This document shows, one piece after another, positions 1 through 12,500 of a DNA stretch of 64,000 bases. The translations under genes were made by a program, and so were the position numbers. A model generated the notes under the pieces. That model saw only the letters and a list, made by a program, of their open reading frames with translations. It was not told where the DNA came from and made no database searches. Source of the DNA: Microbacterium sp. Leaf288 (GTDB taxonomy: Bacteria > Actinomycetota > Actinomycetes > Actinomycetales > Microbacteriaceae); assembly GCF_001422925.1 (NCBI RefSeq), contig NZ_LMNI01000001.1:428087-492086 (forward strand), read 5' to 3'. Within the stretch, counting starts at the first letter, position 1; each line of letters starts with the position of its first letter.

Positions 1-1760
1 GGGCTGGTGGGGAGGAGTGCGACCGAGTCCAGGGTGCCGGCGGTCGCGGCGCGGTGGTCGGCGAGCTGCGTCGACCAGGTGGCGTCGCCGATCCACGCGA
101 CGCCGAGCAGCTGCAGGATGTCGGCGCGCTCGGGTCCGGTCAGCATCGACGGCTGGTCGAGGATCGTGGCGAACCGGGCGAGCTCGCTTTCGTCGGCGAC
201 GAGAGCGGATGCCGCGGCCGCGCGCTCGGGCGAAGACTCCACGCCGGTCAGCTCGAGGTCGAACGCCTCCCCCGCTGCGACCGTCGCGATGGTGCGGGGC
301 GTCACGTCGGGGGCGGAGAAGGCCGCGGAGATCGCGGCGCCGAGCTCGACGCGCGAGCGTCCGTCGCCGCGGCCGACGGTGACGAGCAGGGGCCCGTCGG
401 TCTCGGCCGCCGCGAAGGCGAGGTAGGCGGTGGCCGTGGTGAGCGGGGCGCCCCGCAGCCAGGACTCCTCCTGCTGGGATGCGTCATCGAGCGCGGCGGA
501 GACGTCGCTGTCGTAGACGAGCACCTCGCCGGCGCCGACCCGGCCGTGCGCCGAGACGGTGCGGCCGTCGGAGCCGGCATCCGTCGTCGACGACGGGATG
601 AGCGTGACAGGGGCGGTGCCGTCGGCGGTCGCGATGTCGGCGAGGTGGGAGACGATCTGCTCGTCCGCCGTGCCGTCGGCGGGCCAGTACACGCCCTGGC
701 GGGTGGCGGGGCCGACGACCAGGAGCTCGTCGGTGCTCGGGAGTGCGCTGTCGGGCTGTGGGGTGGGTGCGGTGGTCGGCGCATCCGACGGCGCCGGGGT
801 GGGCGTCGGGGTCGGAGTCGGCGTCGGCGTCGCGAAGTTCGAGGACGACATGTACGCGCTGAACGAGGTGGGCTGCAGCGGACGCGGGAGGCCCGCCTGC
901 AGCTGCGCGGTGACGTCGGCGTCGCCGAACTGCAGGGCGAAGCGCGAGTTCTGGATGGCCTCGAGCCGCGAAAGCCACTCGAGCGCGGACTCGGGAGCCG
1001 AGGTGCCGAGCACCCGGATCGACGCGGGCACGGCGGGGTCGACCGCGAGGATGGCGGCGGTGCCGGTGACCCCGTCGAGCTGGTTGGTGAGATCGCCGTC
1101 CGGCGCGGTGAGCTCGGCCAGCTGCCCCGCGGTGAGCAGGCCCTCGCTGAGAGGACCTGCGGTGATCGGCACGACCACGCCGATGCCGACGTCGATGGCC
1201 TCGGTGGGCGGCACGATCATCGCGCTCGTCGACGTGACGGTGCCCTCCGCGGCGGGGTACGACGCCGCGAGCGGGTAGACGCCCGGGGCGAGGCCGGCGA
1301 GGGCAGGGTCGTCGGCTGCGACCGTGATGCCGCGGACCTGGAAGCCGCCGGGCTCGACAGCGGCGATCGAGTCGGTGCCGATCGGCTCCAGCGCGAGCTC
1401 GGGCGAGCTGCCGTCGAGCCAGTCGCCCAGGTCGTCGCGGTCGGCGAGCGGCGTGCGTCCGAGGGAGAGGGTGACGGTCGCGGCCGCGAGCTCCGCATCC
1501 GTCCCGTTCTGGATCGAGACCGACACGCTCAGCGCATCGCCCGGGTTCACGATGCCGTTGGCGACCGGCGACAAGGTGAACACGGTGGTGCCGGCGGGGA
1601 CCGCGGAGCTCACGCTCGGCGAGGGGATCGGTGTCGGATCCGCCGCGATCGCCGGAGCGGGCAGCAGAAGAGCGGCGAGCACGGCTCCGGCCGCCATGGC
1701 GGCGGTCACGAGACGCGGTGCGCGGCGCGGGGCACGCCGCGGGGCTCGCGGTGAAGTCAC
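1..1760 (-). CDS. DUF6049 family exported protein (3' end outside window)
   Basis: The reading frame enters from the left edge and is open for about 586 codons, so the C-terminus is missing. The product begins with a basic stretch and a hydrophobic Ala/Leu segment ending in PAPAIAADP, a Sec signal peptide. A beta-rich extracytoplasmic part follows, with a Pro/Thr linker made of alternating T and P around 810-840. The overall pattern matches the DUF6049 family of actinobacterial exported proteins. From memory that family lies beside murJ and near the CCA-adding enzyme; its function is unknown. I prefer the GTG at 1760 because AGGA lies 5 nt upstream; an ATG two codons earlier (1766) has almost no spacing to that site. 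It is divergent from the methyltransferase gene. The family call rests on recalled similarity. Confidence 0.75.
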   Translation of the reverse strand, partial: MTSPRAPRRAPRRAPRLVTAAMAAGAVLAALLLPAPAIAADPTPIPSPSVSSAVPAGTTVFTLSPVANGIVNPGDALSVSVSIQNGTDAELAAATVTLSLGRTPLADRDDLGDWLDGSSPELALEPIGTDSIAAVEPGGFQVRGITVAADDPALAGLAPGVYPLAASYPAAEGTVTSTSAMIVPPTEAIDVGIGVVVPITAGPLSEGLLTAGQLAELTAPDGDLTNQLDGVTGTAAILAVDPAVPASIRVLGTSAPESALEWLSRLEAIQNSRFALQFGDADVTAQLQAGLPRPLQPTSFSAYMSSSNFATPTPTPTPTPTPAPSDAPTTAPTPQPDSALPSTDELLVVGPATRQGVYWPADGTADEQIVSHLADIATADGTAPVTLIPSSTTDAGSDGRTVSAHGRVGAGEVLVYDSDVSAALDDASQQEESWLRGAPLTTATAYLAFAAAETDGPLLVTVGRGDGRSRVELGAAISAAFSAPDVTPRTIATVAAGEAFDLELTGVESSPERAAAASALVADESELARFATILDQPSMLTGPERADILQLLGVAWIGDATWSTQLADHRAATAGTLDSVALLPTS

Positions 1761-1817
1761 GATCATCCTGTCGGGGGGTTCGCTCCTGTGCGATGTCCTG
1801 ACCGCACGATCGAGGAG

Positions 1818-1827
1818 ATTCTACGGT
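1818..1827. promoter_or_regulatory. Overlapping divergent -10 elements
   Basis: In the 100-bp gap between two divergent genes, the minus strand reads TAGAAT (1823-1818) and the plus strand reads TACGGT (1822-1827). Both fit the actinobacterial TANNNT -10 pattern. A CTGACC at 1798-1803, 18 bp upstream of the plus-strand -10, could be its -35. No clear minus-strand -35 was seen. The two elements overlap by two bases, so the two promoters should compete. Confidence 0.35.
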
Positions 1828-1864
1828 CCGCGCCTCCGAGCCTGCCGGAGGGCGGGCGGCGCGG

Positions 1865-3400
1865 TTGAATGGAGCCGTGCTCCCCGAACCGGATACCGAC
1901 CTGTGCCGTGACCTCGCCGCCGACCTGCGCAGCGCGGGGTTCACCGCCGAAGCCCTGCGCGACGCGTGGGGCGCCGCGGCCGACGATGCGATCGCGCGCG
2001 GCCTCCGGTCGCCGGCGTCGCGGGCCCTCGGCGACCGCGGCGACGCCCTCGCCGTGCTGGGCAGGCTTCTAGTGCTCGGGATGCCGCAGGCCGAGGCATC
2101 CGTCGATCACGCGCTCGTGCGTGCCGGTGCGCAAGGACTCGCGCGGCTGGGTCTCGCCGAGATCGACGGCGGCGAGGTGCGCCCGCTGGCGGTGGTGCGA
2201 CCGCAGTCTTACGCCGACGATTCGGGATCCGGACAATGGTGGATCGGAAGCGACCTCGACGAGGCGGCGCTCGGCGGGCCGCTGCCCGAAGATCACGTGC
2301 TCGGCGTCGGCGGCGCGTCGCTGACGCTCGCCGGGCTGCAGCTGCCGACCCCCGCGGAGCGCGCGCTCGACATCGGGGCGGGCTGCGGCATCCAGGCGCT
2401 GCGCGCCCGCGCGCACGCCGCCCACGTCGTCGCGACCGACATCTCGCCTCGCGCGCTGTCGTTCACGCGGCTGAACGCCCTCCTCAACGGCATCGACGGC
2501 ATCGAGGTGCGGCTGGGCAGCCTCTTCGAGCCGGTCGCCGGAGAGCAGTACGACCGTGTCGTGTCGAACCCGCCGTTCGTGATCACGCCGCGGGTCGCCG
2601 ACGTCCCCGCCTACGAGTACCGCGACGGCGGGATGGTCGGCGACGACGTCGTGGCTGCGTTCGTGAAGGGGGTCGGCGCGCACCTGGCGCCCGGCGGGGT
2701 CGCGCAGCTGCTCGGCAACTGGGAGACGCGCGACGGCGTGCCCGGCCTCGAGCGTGTGCGCGGATGGGTCGAGTCGTCGCCGGTGCCGCTCGACGCCTGG
2801 GTCGTCGAGCGCGAGAGCCTGGACCCGCTGTCGTACGCCGAGCTGTGGGTGCGCGACGGCGGCACGCTGCCCGGCACGCCCGGCTTCGCGAGACTCGTCG
2901 ACGCCTGGCTCGACGACTTCGCGGCCCGCGCGGTGACGGAGGTGGGCTTCGGATACCTGCTGCTGCGCCGTCCGGCTGACGGGACGCCCACGCTCGCCCG
3001 GTATGAGACCCTCCACACGGCCCTCGCGGGTGACGGGCTCGGGGCGCATCTCGCGGCCGCGCTCGACGCCCACGACCGCCTGAGCGGGCTCGACGACGCG
3101 GGGCTCGCGGCATCCGTCCTCGTCGTCGCCCCCGACGTCACCGAAGCGCGTCATCACCTGCCCGGAGCCGAGGATCCGACCGTCATCGAACTGCGCCAGG
3201 GTGGCGGGTTCGGTCGCGCCCTCGGCGTGGATCCGGGGCTCGCCGCGCTCGTCGGCGCGTGCGACGGCGACCTTCCCGTCGGGGTTCTCATCGACGCGAT
3301 CGCCGACCTGCTCGAGGTCGACGCCGGTGCGCTCCGTGCGGACCTGCTGCCCCGAGCGCGTGAACTCGCCTTCACGGGATTCCTCCGCTTCGCGCATTGA
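1865..3400 (+). CDS. Class I SAM-dependent methyltransferase (RsmC/PrmC-like fold, N-terminal DUF7059-like region)
   Basis: This 511-aa protein has a central class I methyltransferase domain. Motif I is ALDIGAGCGIQAL (around residue 160). An NPPF motif at about residues 235-238 is the catalytic signature of N6-adenine, N2-guanine and N5-glutamine methyltransferases. An N-terminal domain of about 150 residues and a C-terminal tail of about 200 residues flank it, as in actinobacterial DUF7059 methyltransferases. The substrate cannot be told from sequence; rRNA or protein glutamine are both possible. The start is uncertain: TTG at 1865 gives the longest frame and GTG at 1877 removes four residues, and neither has a strong ribosome-binding site. 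It is divergent from the DUF6049 gene, and the giant surface-protein gene starts about 150 bp downstream on the same strand. Confidence 0.8.
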   Translation: MNGAVLPEPDTDLCRDLAADLRSAGFTAEALRDAWGAAADDAIARGLRSPASRALGDRGDALAVLGRLLVLGMPQAEASVDHALVRAGAQGLARLGLAEIDGGEVRPLAVVRPQSYADDSGSGQWWIGSDLDEAALGGPLPEDHVLGVGGASLTLAGLQLPTPAERALDIGAGCGIQALRARAHAAHVVATDISPRALSFTRLNALLNGIDGIEVRLGSLFEPVAGEQYDRVVSNPPFVITPRVADVPAYEYRDGGMVGDDVVAAFVKGVGAHLAPGGVAQLLGNWETRDGVPGLERVRGWVESSPVPLDAWVVERESLDPLSYAELWVRDGGTLPGTPGFARLVDAWLDDFAARAVTEVGFGYLLLRRPADGTPTLARYETLHTALAGDGLGAHLAAALDAHDRLSGLDDAGLAASVLVVAPDVTEARHHLPGAEDPTVIELRQGGGFGRALGVDPGLAALVGACDGDLPVGVLIDAIADLLEVDAGALRADLLPRARELAFTGFLRFAH

Positions 3401-3439
3401 TGCGCCGAAACGAATATGGATGCTGTTGACGACAGTATC

Positions 3440-3468
3440 TTGACAGGCCGCCCGCGCAGGGCCATCAT
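3440..3468 (+). promoter_or_regulatory. Candidate promoter of the giant gene
   Basis: A perfect TTGACA at 3440-3445 is followed, after exactly 17 bp, by CATCAT at 3463-3468, a weak -10. Transcription would start near 3475 and leave a leader of about 75 nt before the GTG at 3552. A second TTGAC lies 15 bp upstream (3425-3429). The position argues against the earlier in-frame GTG at 3486, which would have almost no leader and no ribosome-binding site. Confidence 0.4.
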
Positions 3469-3551
3469 CCGTCTCGGGTGCTGGTGTGGGCGCCCGCGCC
3501 GCGTCGATGCGGCGGATTCGGGATCTGTCTGAGGCCCTGGGGAGGGCTGCG

Positions 3552-6500
3552 GTGGCGAAATCGCGGGGACCCTTGCGCGCTGAGCGCCAAGCGACGATGT
3601 CACGCGCGCGCTCCGCGGCGGTCGCCGCCACCGTCTCGCTCTCGATGGCGATCACCCCGCTCATGGTCCCTCCTGCGGCCGTCGCCGACGAGTTCGCGCT
3701 CCGCTCCGCCGCGCCCGTCGGGTCCTCCTCCGCGATCCGCGTCCTCACGCCCGCCGACATCGACACGGTGCTTCCGGCGGCCCTGGCGGTGTGGGGCGAG
3801 ACCGGCCTCACGGGCGCCGTCGTGCGCGTCGGCGCCGTCAGCGGCGATCGGCTCGCGGTCACGTCCGGACGCACGATCACGATCGACATGGATGCTGCGG
3901 GCCGCGGCTGGTTCGTCGACAGCACCCCGTCCACCTCGCACGAGTTCGCGCAGCGCTCCGGCGACGTCGCGCACGCCTCGGGCTCGAGCCCGGCGGCGGG
4001 ACGCTTCGACCTGCAGACGGTGCTCGCGCACGAGATCGGGCACCTGCTCGGCCGCGCGGACCTCGGCCGCGCCGACGCGATCATGCACGAGAGCCTCGCG
4101 CCGGGCGAGCGTCATCTCACCCGCGGCGTCGACGCCGGTGCCCGGGTCAGCGTGCTCCGTGCGCTGGCCGCCGGCGCGGAGCTGCCGCTGACCGCGGCGA
4201 CGGACGCCGTGACCGGCGACCCCGCGGCGACCGACCCGGGCGCGGGCGAGCCGGCGCCTCCGGTGGCCGAACCCGCCCCAGCTCCGGCGGAAGCGCCGGC
4301 CGCGGAACCGGCGCCCGTCGTGGACCCGGCACCGGCAGCCCCCGACTCCGCCTCGACGACCGACCCGGCCGCCGAGTCCGTCGCGCCCCCCGCGGTCGAA
4401 GACCCTGCGACCGCCGACGTGGCGGCCGAGGACCCGGCGGCGGCGCAGCCGGCCGCGCCCGAGGCATCCCTCACCGTCACCGCGCTGGCCGCCGCCACCC
4501 CGTGGTCGATCTCGATCGCGGGCGCCGTCACCGTCACGGTCGACGGCACGGACCTCGTGATCGGCGCGGAGAGGCGCGCCCTCGACACGATCAGCGCCCT
4601 CGCGATCGTCGGCTCGGGCGGCGACGACACCGTCGTGTTCTCCGCGGCGGCGCTGGCGGCGCTCGCCGGCATCGGGATCACGTTCGACGGCGGCGCGGGA
4701 AGCGACACCGTCACCGGTCCCGTGGGCAGCGTGCAGTGGACCCTCACCGGCCCCGGAGCCGGCGTGCTCGCGGCAGGTGCCGCCTCCGTCGCCTTCACCG
4801 GCGTGGAACGCCTGCAGGGCGCCGGAACCGACAGCCTCGCGGGCGGCGCCGCCGACACGCAGTGGGTGATCGACGGGCCGGGCACCGGATTCACGGGTGA
4901 CATCTCGTTCAGCGGCATCGACACCGTGGTCGGCGGCTCGGGTGCCGACGCGTTCGCGATGCGCAGCACCGGGTCGATCGGCTCGATCGCGGGCGGCGGC
5001 GGCGCGAACACGCTGGTCGGCCCCGACGCCGCGAACACCTGGACCGTCTCGGGAGCGGATGCCGGAACCCTCGGCACGACGTCGTTCACCGGTATCGGCA
5101 CCCTCGTGGGCGGCAACGCCGACGACACCTTCAAGGTCTTGGCGGGCGGCGCGCTCTCGGGCGGCGTCGAAGGCGGTGCGGTCGCGGACGCTGCGGCGGC
5201 GCCCGTCGACGTGCTCGACTTCTCGGCGCGCGGCGGCCAGATCGTCGCCATCCTCGCCGGCGGCGCGGTCGACATCGCGACCGCGTTCTCCGCCGCCACC
5301 GCGGGCGCACCCGCGGCCGGGACGGTGCGGCTCAACACCCCGGATCAGAACCAGGCGACCCAGGTCGTCATCAGCACCACGGATGCGGCGGGCGCGTCGG
5401 TCGCGGCATCCATCGATCGCATCGACACCTCGCAGAGCGGCGGCCAGCTGCTGATCTCGAGTGCGGACGACCCGTCGGCCTGGATCCTGTTCCGGGTGCT
5501 CGGGATCTCGGCGCCGGGCCTGCCGGGCGAGTCGCGCACCGTGAGCGTGCAGGTCATCGCGGCCAGTGCCGCGTCGCCGTTCGCCGGAGGCATCGACGTG
5601 ACGCTGTCGTACGTCCCGCCCGTCAACGTGGTCGTCGGCTTCGGCACCTTCTCGGGCATCGACAGGCTGGTGGGTTCCGCGAGCAGCTCCGACTCGATCC
5701 GCGGTCCTCCCGACGCGAGTGTGCGCTGGACGATCGACGGCGCGAACTCCGGCACGGTCGCCGGTATCGCCTTCTCGTCCATCGAGAACCTCGTGGGCAC
5801 CGCGAACAACGCCGACGTGTTCGACGTCGTCGGCACCGGCTCCATCGGATCGGTGGCCGGCGGCAGCGGCGGCACCGACATCCTGGTCATCTCCTGCGTC
5901 GTCCTGTGCGGCAGCATCAGCGGCGCGCTCTACAACATCAGCGGAACGGATGCTGCCGGAACCGCGTCGCTCTACGGCCGGGTGATCGCCTACACCGGCC
6001 TCGACCAGCAGACCCCCTTCCTCACCGTCGGCGGCGACACGGTGCGCATCACCGGCACCGCGTCGAACGACACCATCACCATCTCGGCTCACCCCACCGA
6101 TCCGAACCGGATGCGCGTCGACTACGGCTCGCACGGCTGGTACGACCCGATCACCCAGGTCGTGACCACCGTGATCGAGTTCGCGGTGCCGAGCACGTCG
6201 CTCGTGGTCGAGGGCCTCGACGGCGCCGACACCATCGTCGTCACCGGCCTCGCGGCCGGCTGGGTGAGCGAAGCCACGTTCATCGTCTACGGCAACCGCC
6301 GGCTCAGCGACGACATGCCGATCTTCGTCGACGACCCCGAGGCCGACAGCGTCACCTTCACGGGGGACGTCTGGACCAACGACGGCGTGATGGAGATCTA
6401 CGCCGCGCACATCACGGTGAACGCGAACGTCGCGATCGACACCGGGGCCGGCTGGGTCACCTTCCGCGCCCGGCAGATCGGCAGCGCGTTCGCCGAGAAT

Positions 6501-9500
6501 CTCTCACCCGTCTTCGCGACCGACCGGAACGTGTCGATCACTGTCGGCGACGGCGCGACCATCCACGCGACGGGCATCTTCTTCATCGCGCAGGCCGAGG
6601 ACCGCAGCCTCGCCGAGTATCTCGGCGTCGCGCGCGAGGTCGGCAGCTACGTGCTCGACCCGCTCACGGGCCTCCTCGGCAGCATCATCGCCCTCCCGGT
6701 CAAGCTGCTCCTCAAGAAGTCCACCGCCACGATCACGATCGGCGTCGGCGCCCAGCTCATCGGCGACGACACCGTCGGCATGTACGCCACGGCGGCGGCC
6801 GTCGCGAACGGCACCGCACGCGGCAGCCTCGTGAGCGCCGGCTTCGTGCAGGCCACGGCGACCGCCACGGTGATCATCAAGAAGGACGCGCTCATCACGA
6901 GCACCGCCGCGATCGTCATCACCGCCACCGCCAACGCCGGCGCCTCGATCAGCGCCTCGACCGAACGTGAGATCAAGAGTCTCGCGAACCCGGGCGGCAC
7001 ACAGGTGGCCATCGCCGTCGCAGTGAGCAACGCGGTGGCGAACGCGCACATCGACGTCGCCGCGGGCGCCGTCATCGAGGCAGGGAAGACGGCCAACCTC
7101 GTCGCCGGCGGCACGGTCGAGTCCGAGGCCGAGGCCGAATCGGGCATGTACGCCGACGGGTCGGCCGGGCTCGCCTTCAGCATCGAGCTGTCGAAGGCGG
7201 ATGTCACGACGGTCGTGAACGGCACGGTGATCGCGCACATGACCCCGTGCGAAGACCTCACCGGAACGCTCACCGGGTGCTCGACCGTGAAGATCGAGAT
7301 CGACCCCCTCGTCACGAACATCACGGACGTCGGCTACGTCGACTACGCGTACGACCGCATCCACGTGGGCATGCACGGCCTCGTCACCGAGGACACCGTC
7401 ACCTACAGTCCGCGCCGCGGCAGCAACATCGGCGGGCTCGTCGGGGGACGCACGTACTTCGTCGTGTGGATGGCCGACGACCCGACCACCCTCGACCTCA
7501 ACGAATCGGAATTCATCGCGCTGGCCTCGTCGGAGCAGGCCGCGGTGCGCGCCGCGACCTGCAGCGCCGCCGGCGACGACCACGCCGCGTACCTGGCCTA
7601 CCTCGTGTGCCTGCAGCAGTTCACCGTCGACCTCACGCAGGCCGGGTTCCCCGCGACGACGAACAACACGCGCGACTTCAGCGCGGCCGACGTCGACGCC
7701 GCGGCCAACACGGTGACGCTGCACTGGACCGGCGGTGTGTTCAACACGTTCGAGCTCGGCCAGGCGGTGGTGTACCACCAGAAGGGCGACGCGAAGATCG
7801 ACGGCCTCGTCGACGGCGCCACCTACTACGTCGTCGCGAGCACCAACCAGACCAACCTGCAGGGCAACACGCGCTTCACCGACGCGCAGGTGATCGGGCT
7901 CGCCGAGACCGAGAACGAAGCCCGCGCCGGCGTGCTCATCGACATCGGCCCGGCGCAGGCGGGCGGCTACCACTTCGCCGCCAAGCACGTGCTCGACACC
8001 GGGTTCGCGACGGGCGTCGGCATCCTCGCCAAGCTCGAGGCGAAGGACTCCTCGAGCGCCGCCGCCGGCCTCGCCGACGCCGGCCACCCGGTGACGTGGT
8101 GGGCCCGGCTCAAAGAGTCCTTCGCGGGCAACGCCGTCAACCAGCTGTTCGATGCCGCGGCGTTCGCGTTCGGGGCGCACGCCCCCGCTGCCGGGCTGGG
8201 GTCTCCGCCGCCACTGGCGGTCGCCGGGGCGCTGGCCGTCATCGACGCAGGCCACCACGTCGAGACGACGATCGGCTCCACCGCCGTCGTGAAGTCGGGC
8301 GAAGACCTCGAGATCAAGGCCACGATCGCGCAGGGCTACACGATCAGCGCCAACAGCAGCATCGAGCCTCAGACGGACGCGGCTGGCGGCCTGGCCGGCT
8401 CGAGCGCCGACACGGCCATCAGCGTCGCGGTGTCGGTCGGGAACTTCGACAACACGGCGATCGCCACCGTGAAGACGGGGGCGAAGGTCGACGGGCTGCG
8501 CGCCACGCGCGTGATCTCCGACGTGAGCTACCCGTTCCTGGTGCGGTTCGACGAGTACATCCCGCTGTCGTGGAGCGAGTTCATCGACCGCCTGCGCAGC
8601 GAGGGTCCCGACGCGGTGCTCAAGTACCTCAACACCACCCTCGGCCTCCAGGGCATGTTCAACGCGTGGACGACGTCCACCGCGACCGCCGACAAGATCG
8701 CGCTCGCCGGCTCGCTCGCTGTGCTGGTGCTCACCAACGTCTCGACGGCGACCGTGCAGGGCGGCGCCTGGATCAACCAGGACGAGAAGTGGCGCTCGAC
8801 CGACGCCGCCGACCCCGAGGCGATCAACGCGACGCACATCAACAACACCGGCGAGCAGACGGTGTCGGTCGAGGCGACGAACTACCAGCAGCTGCTGTCG
8901 ATGACCGGCAACTTCTCGCTTCCCGACCTCGATCTCGACACCGCCGACGTGAAGATCAAGGAGCGGCTCGAGACGCCGTCCGTGAGCGGGGGCGGCGAGA
9001 AGGGCGGCGCGGGAGGCGCGTTCCTCATCTTCGTGCAGGACAACACCACCCACGCGATCGTGCAGGACGGCGCCCGCATCTTCAGCGGCACCGACGGCGG
9101 CTTCAACATGAAGGCCGAAGAGGCGCTGTTCCACATCGACCTCGTGCAGTCCGGCAGCAACGGCGGCGCGTTCACGATCTCGGGCTCGGTCGCCTACATC
9201 GGCCAGCGCAGCGACACGCTGGTGCAGCTCGGTGCGAACGCCATCGTGACGGGTCGCGACGTGCGCCTGTACGCGGGCGACCTGATGACCCAGGTCACGT
9301 GGGTCGGCGCCGTCGCATTCGGCACCGGGCTCGGTGTCGGGTTCTCCCTGGCGATCAACGACCTGCACCGCACGACCAAGGCCGTGATCGGGAATCCGGA
9401 TGCCTCGGCCACCAGCACCGCGACGGCCCGGCCGAACGCGAACATCACGGTGACCGGCGTCGTCGACGTGCTGGCGAAGCTCGACGGCGACCTGTGGGCC

Positions 9501-12500
9501 TTCACGGTGGCGGGTGCCTTCTCCGGACCCGCGGCGCCACAGCCCACGCCGCCCGCGGGCGCATCGCCCAAGGCGCTGCAGCTCCTCGGCGGCAACGCCC
9601 AGCCGGCGACGCAGTCGCAGGCCGCCGTCGCTGCGGCGATCGCGGTGAACGTCGTGGTCGACACCACGCAGGCGTCGATCGCCGACGCGGGCCATCTCAC
9701 CGCGGGAAGCATCACCGTCACCGCGCTCGACGACTTCTGGCAGCGGGCGATCACCGGAGGCGCCGCGCTCGTGGCGGGCGCGAAGACGAATGCCGCGGCG
9801 CTCGCCGGCGCGCTCAGCGTGAACCTCATCGATGCGACGACCCGGGCCTTCATCGTCGCCACCGACCTCACCACGACCGACGGATCGCTCGTCGTGCAGG
9901 CAACCCGCACCGGTGACCTGATCAGCGTCTCGGCCGGCATGGCCGCCGCGGCCGGCACCCAGTCGGTCTCGGTCGCAGGCTCGTTCTCGTTCAACACCGT
10001 CTACGGCACCACCGAGGCTGTCGTGCAGAACGTGCGCGGCGTCATCGCATCCGACGTGGTGGTGGCCGCGCGCGACGGCACGCGCATCGTCGCCGTCGGC
10101 GGCGGCATCGGGTTCGGCGGCGCGGTGGGCATCGGCCTGGGCATCGCGCTCAACCTGCTCGGCACCGAGGCGCGACCCCTCATCTCGAGCGCGCGCATCT
10201 CGGGCTCGACGCTCACGATCGGCGGCAAGGTGCTGTCGGTCACGGCGAAGAGCCTCAACGACGACACCGGTCAGCGCATCTACGCGATCGGCGCCGGGGT
10301 CGGCCTCGCCGCCGACGCCCAGGCGCACATCGGCGGCGCCTTCCACTTCGCGGTCAACCTCCTCGTCTACCGCACGATCGCCGAGATCACCCGCAGCACG
10401 ATCCTCCGAGCGACGAGTTCCACGAACACGCTCGACGTCACGGTCGCTGCCACCGACGACTCCGGCATCGTCGCCCTGGGCGGCGCGATCGCGGTCACGA
10501 CAGGCAGCGCGATCGGCGCCGCCGTCGGGTACAACGAGATCCAGGGAGACGTCGAAGCGCGACTCGACGACGTCGACCTCACCACGGACGGCAAGGTCAC
10601 GGTCGAGTCGACCTCGAAGGCCGAGATCGGCGGTGTCGCGGTCGGCGTCACCGCCTCGGCGTCCACCGGCAACAGCATCGCCGCGTCGGGCTCGCTCCTC
10701 ATCAACATCGTCGACAACCGGATCATCGCCGAGATCGTCGACACCGTGTCGTCGTCGCCGATCGGCGCCTCGGTCATCGACGCGCAGGGCCCGGTGTCGG
10801 TGACCGCGACCGATGCCTCGGTGATCGCGTCGCTGTCGGGCGGCGTCGCTCTGGCCACCAGCGGCCCCGCCGTCGGCGCCGCCATCAGCTACAACCTCAT
10901 CTCGAACGTGATCTCGGCCCGCATCGACGGGGTGTCGGTGTTCGCGCGGGGTGCGGCATCCGACATCACGGTCGCCGCGCGCTCGACGGCCACGCTCGTC
11001 GCGATCGCGGTGGGTGGCGCGCTCGCCGGTGACAACGGGTTCGCGATCGGCGGGTCCGTCACCGTCAACTCGATCGCCAACACCCTCACCGCGGTCGTCG
11101 CGCACAGCCCCGCGGTGCAGGCCGGGCGCGACGTGCTCGTCACGGCCGCCGAGTCGGTGACCCTCGTCGTCGTCGCCGGCGGCGTCGGCATCGCGTTCGG
11201 CGGCGTCGCGGTCGGCGCATCGTTCGCGTACAACTTCATCGGCGGCAGCTTCGATGCGGCCAACCCCGACCACACCAACAGCGACACCGCCACCGTCGAC
11301 GGCGAGCTCGACCAGATCATCGCCGCGATCGACGACGCGCAGGTCTCGGCCGGCCGCAACATCGTCGTGACGGCGGGCTACCTGCCGGCGGACACCGGGG
11401 TGCCCGGCGCGGTGTCCCTCGACACCGGCACGGGCAGCGCGCTCGTCATCGGCATCCCGGGCGACCCCAGCACCGAGGGCAGCCCGGCGTTCACCGCCAC
11501 CATCGTCAGCGTCACCGTGGGCGCCGCGGGAGGCAACGACCTCGCTGTCGGCGGCTCGATCTCGATCAACGTGATCATGCACGACATCGTGGCGCGCATC
11601 ACCGGCAGCCGCCCCGTCAGCGCGGGCGGCAGCATCCTGGTCGCCGCAGCGGACGACCTCACCGCCGTGGCCGTCGCGGGCGGCATCGCTGTCGGCGACA
11701 ACGCCGCCGGGGTGGCGGTGCCGCTGCAGATCGACGTGAGCACCGTGCACGCCTACATCGGCGACGGCGCGGTCGTGGACGCCCGCGGCAACGCGGCCCT
11801 CACGGTGCCGGACGGCCGGGGCCAGACGGTGCTCCGGCGCGGTGTCGCGGTGGTCGCCACGGCGACCGAGGATGTCGTCACCGTGGGCATCGGGCTCGCG
11901 GGCGCCGGCGAGGTCGCCGGTGCCGGCGGCGGAGCGGTCACCGTGATCGACCGCGAGACCCACGCGTGGATCGGCGCGGGCGCCCGCATCAACACGACGG
12001 CCGGCGCCGAGAACAACGCGCAGGACGTCTTCGTCCTCGCCTCCGACCGCACCGTGCACGTCACGGCGGCCGGCGCGGCGGCGGGGTCCGGCAGCGTCGG
12101 CATCGGCGCGGGCCTCACCGTCGGCGTGCTCGCCAAAGACACACAGGCGTGGATCGGCGCGGGCGCCGAGGTGCAGGCGCAGGGCGATGTGCGGGTGATC
12201 GCCGTCTCGACCGAGCTCGTCGTGGGAGTCGCGATCGCGGGGGCCGTGAGCGGCGACGTCGCGGTCGCGGGAACGGTCGGGGTGTACGTCATCGACGTCA
12301 CCACGAAGGCCACGATCGCCGGGACCCCGGCAGCGGTGACCCCGACGACGGTGCGGGCCGACGGGAGCGTGCAGGTCGCCGCATCCTCCGCCCTGCGGGT
12401 CGAGGTGGTGTCGGGCAACCTCGCGATCGGCATCGAGATCGGCGGAGTCGGGGGCGCGCTGGTCGTGCCGGTCGTGACGAAGACGACGGAGGCCGTGATC

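Noticed and set aside
484..1944. Minus-strand 486-codon frame and plus-strand 566-codon frame near the left edge
   Set aside because: Both are in frames other than that of the DUF6049 protein, whose signal peptide and family-like sequence run continuously from 1760 to the window edge.
3486..3551. Upstream in-frame GTG at 3486 as the start of the giant protein
   Set aside because: No ribosome-binding site precedes it and the extra 22 residues only lengthen the region before the signal peptide. GTG 3552 has GGGGAGGG at proper spacing.
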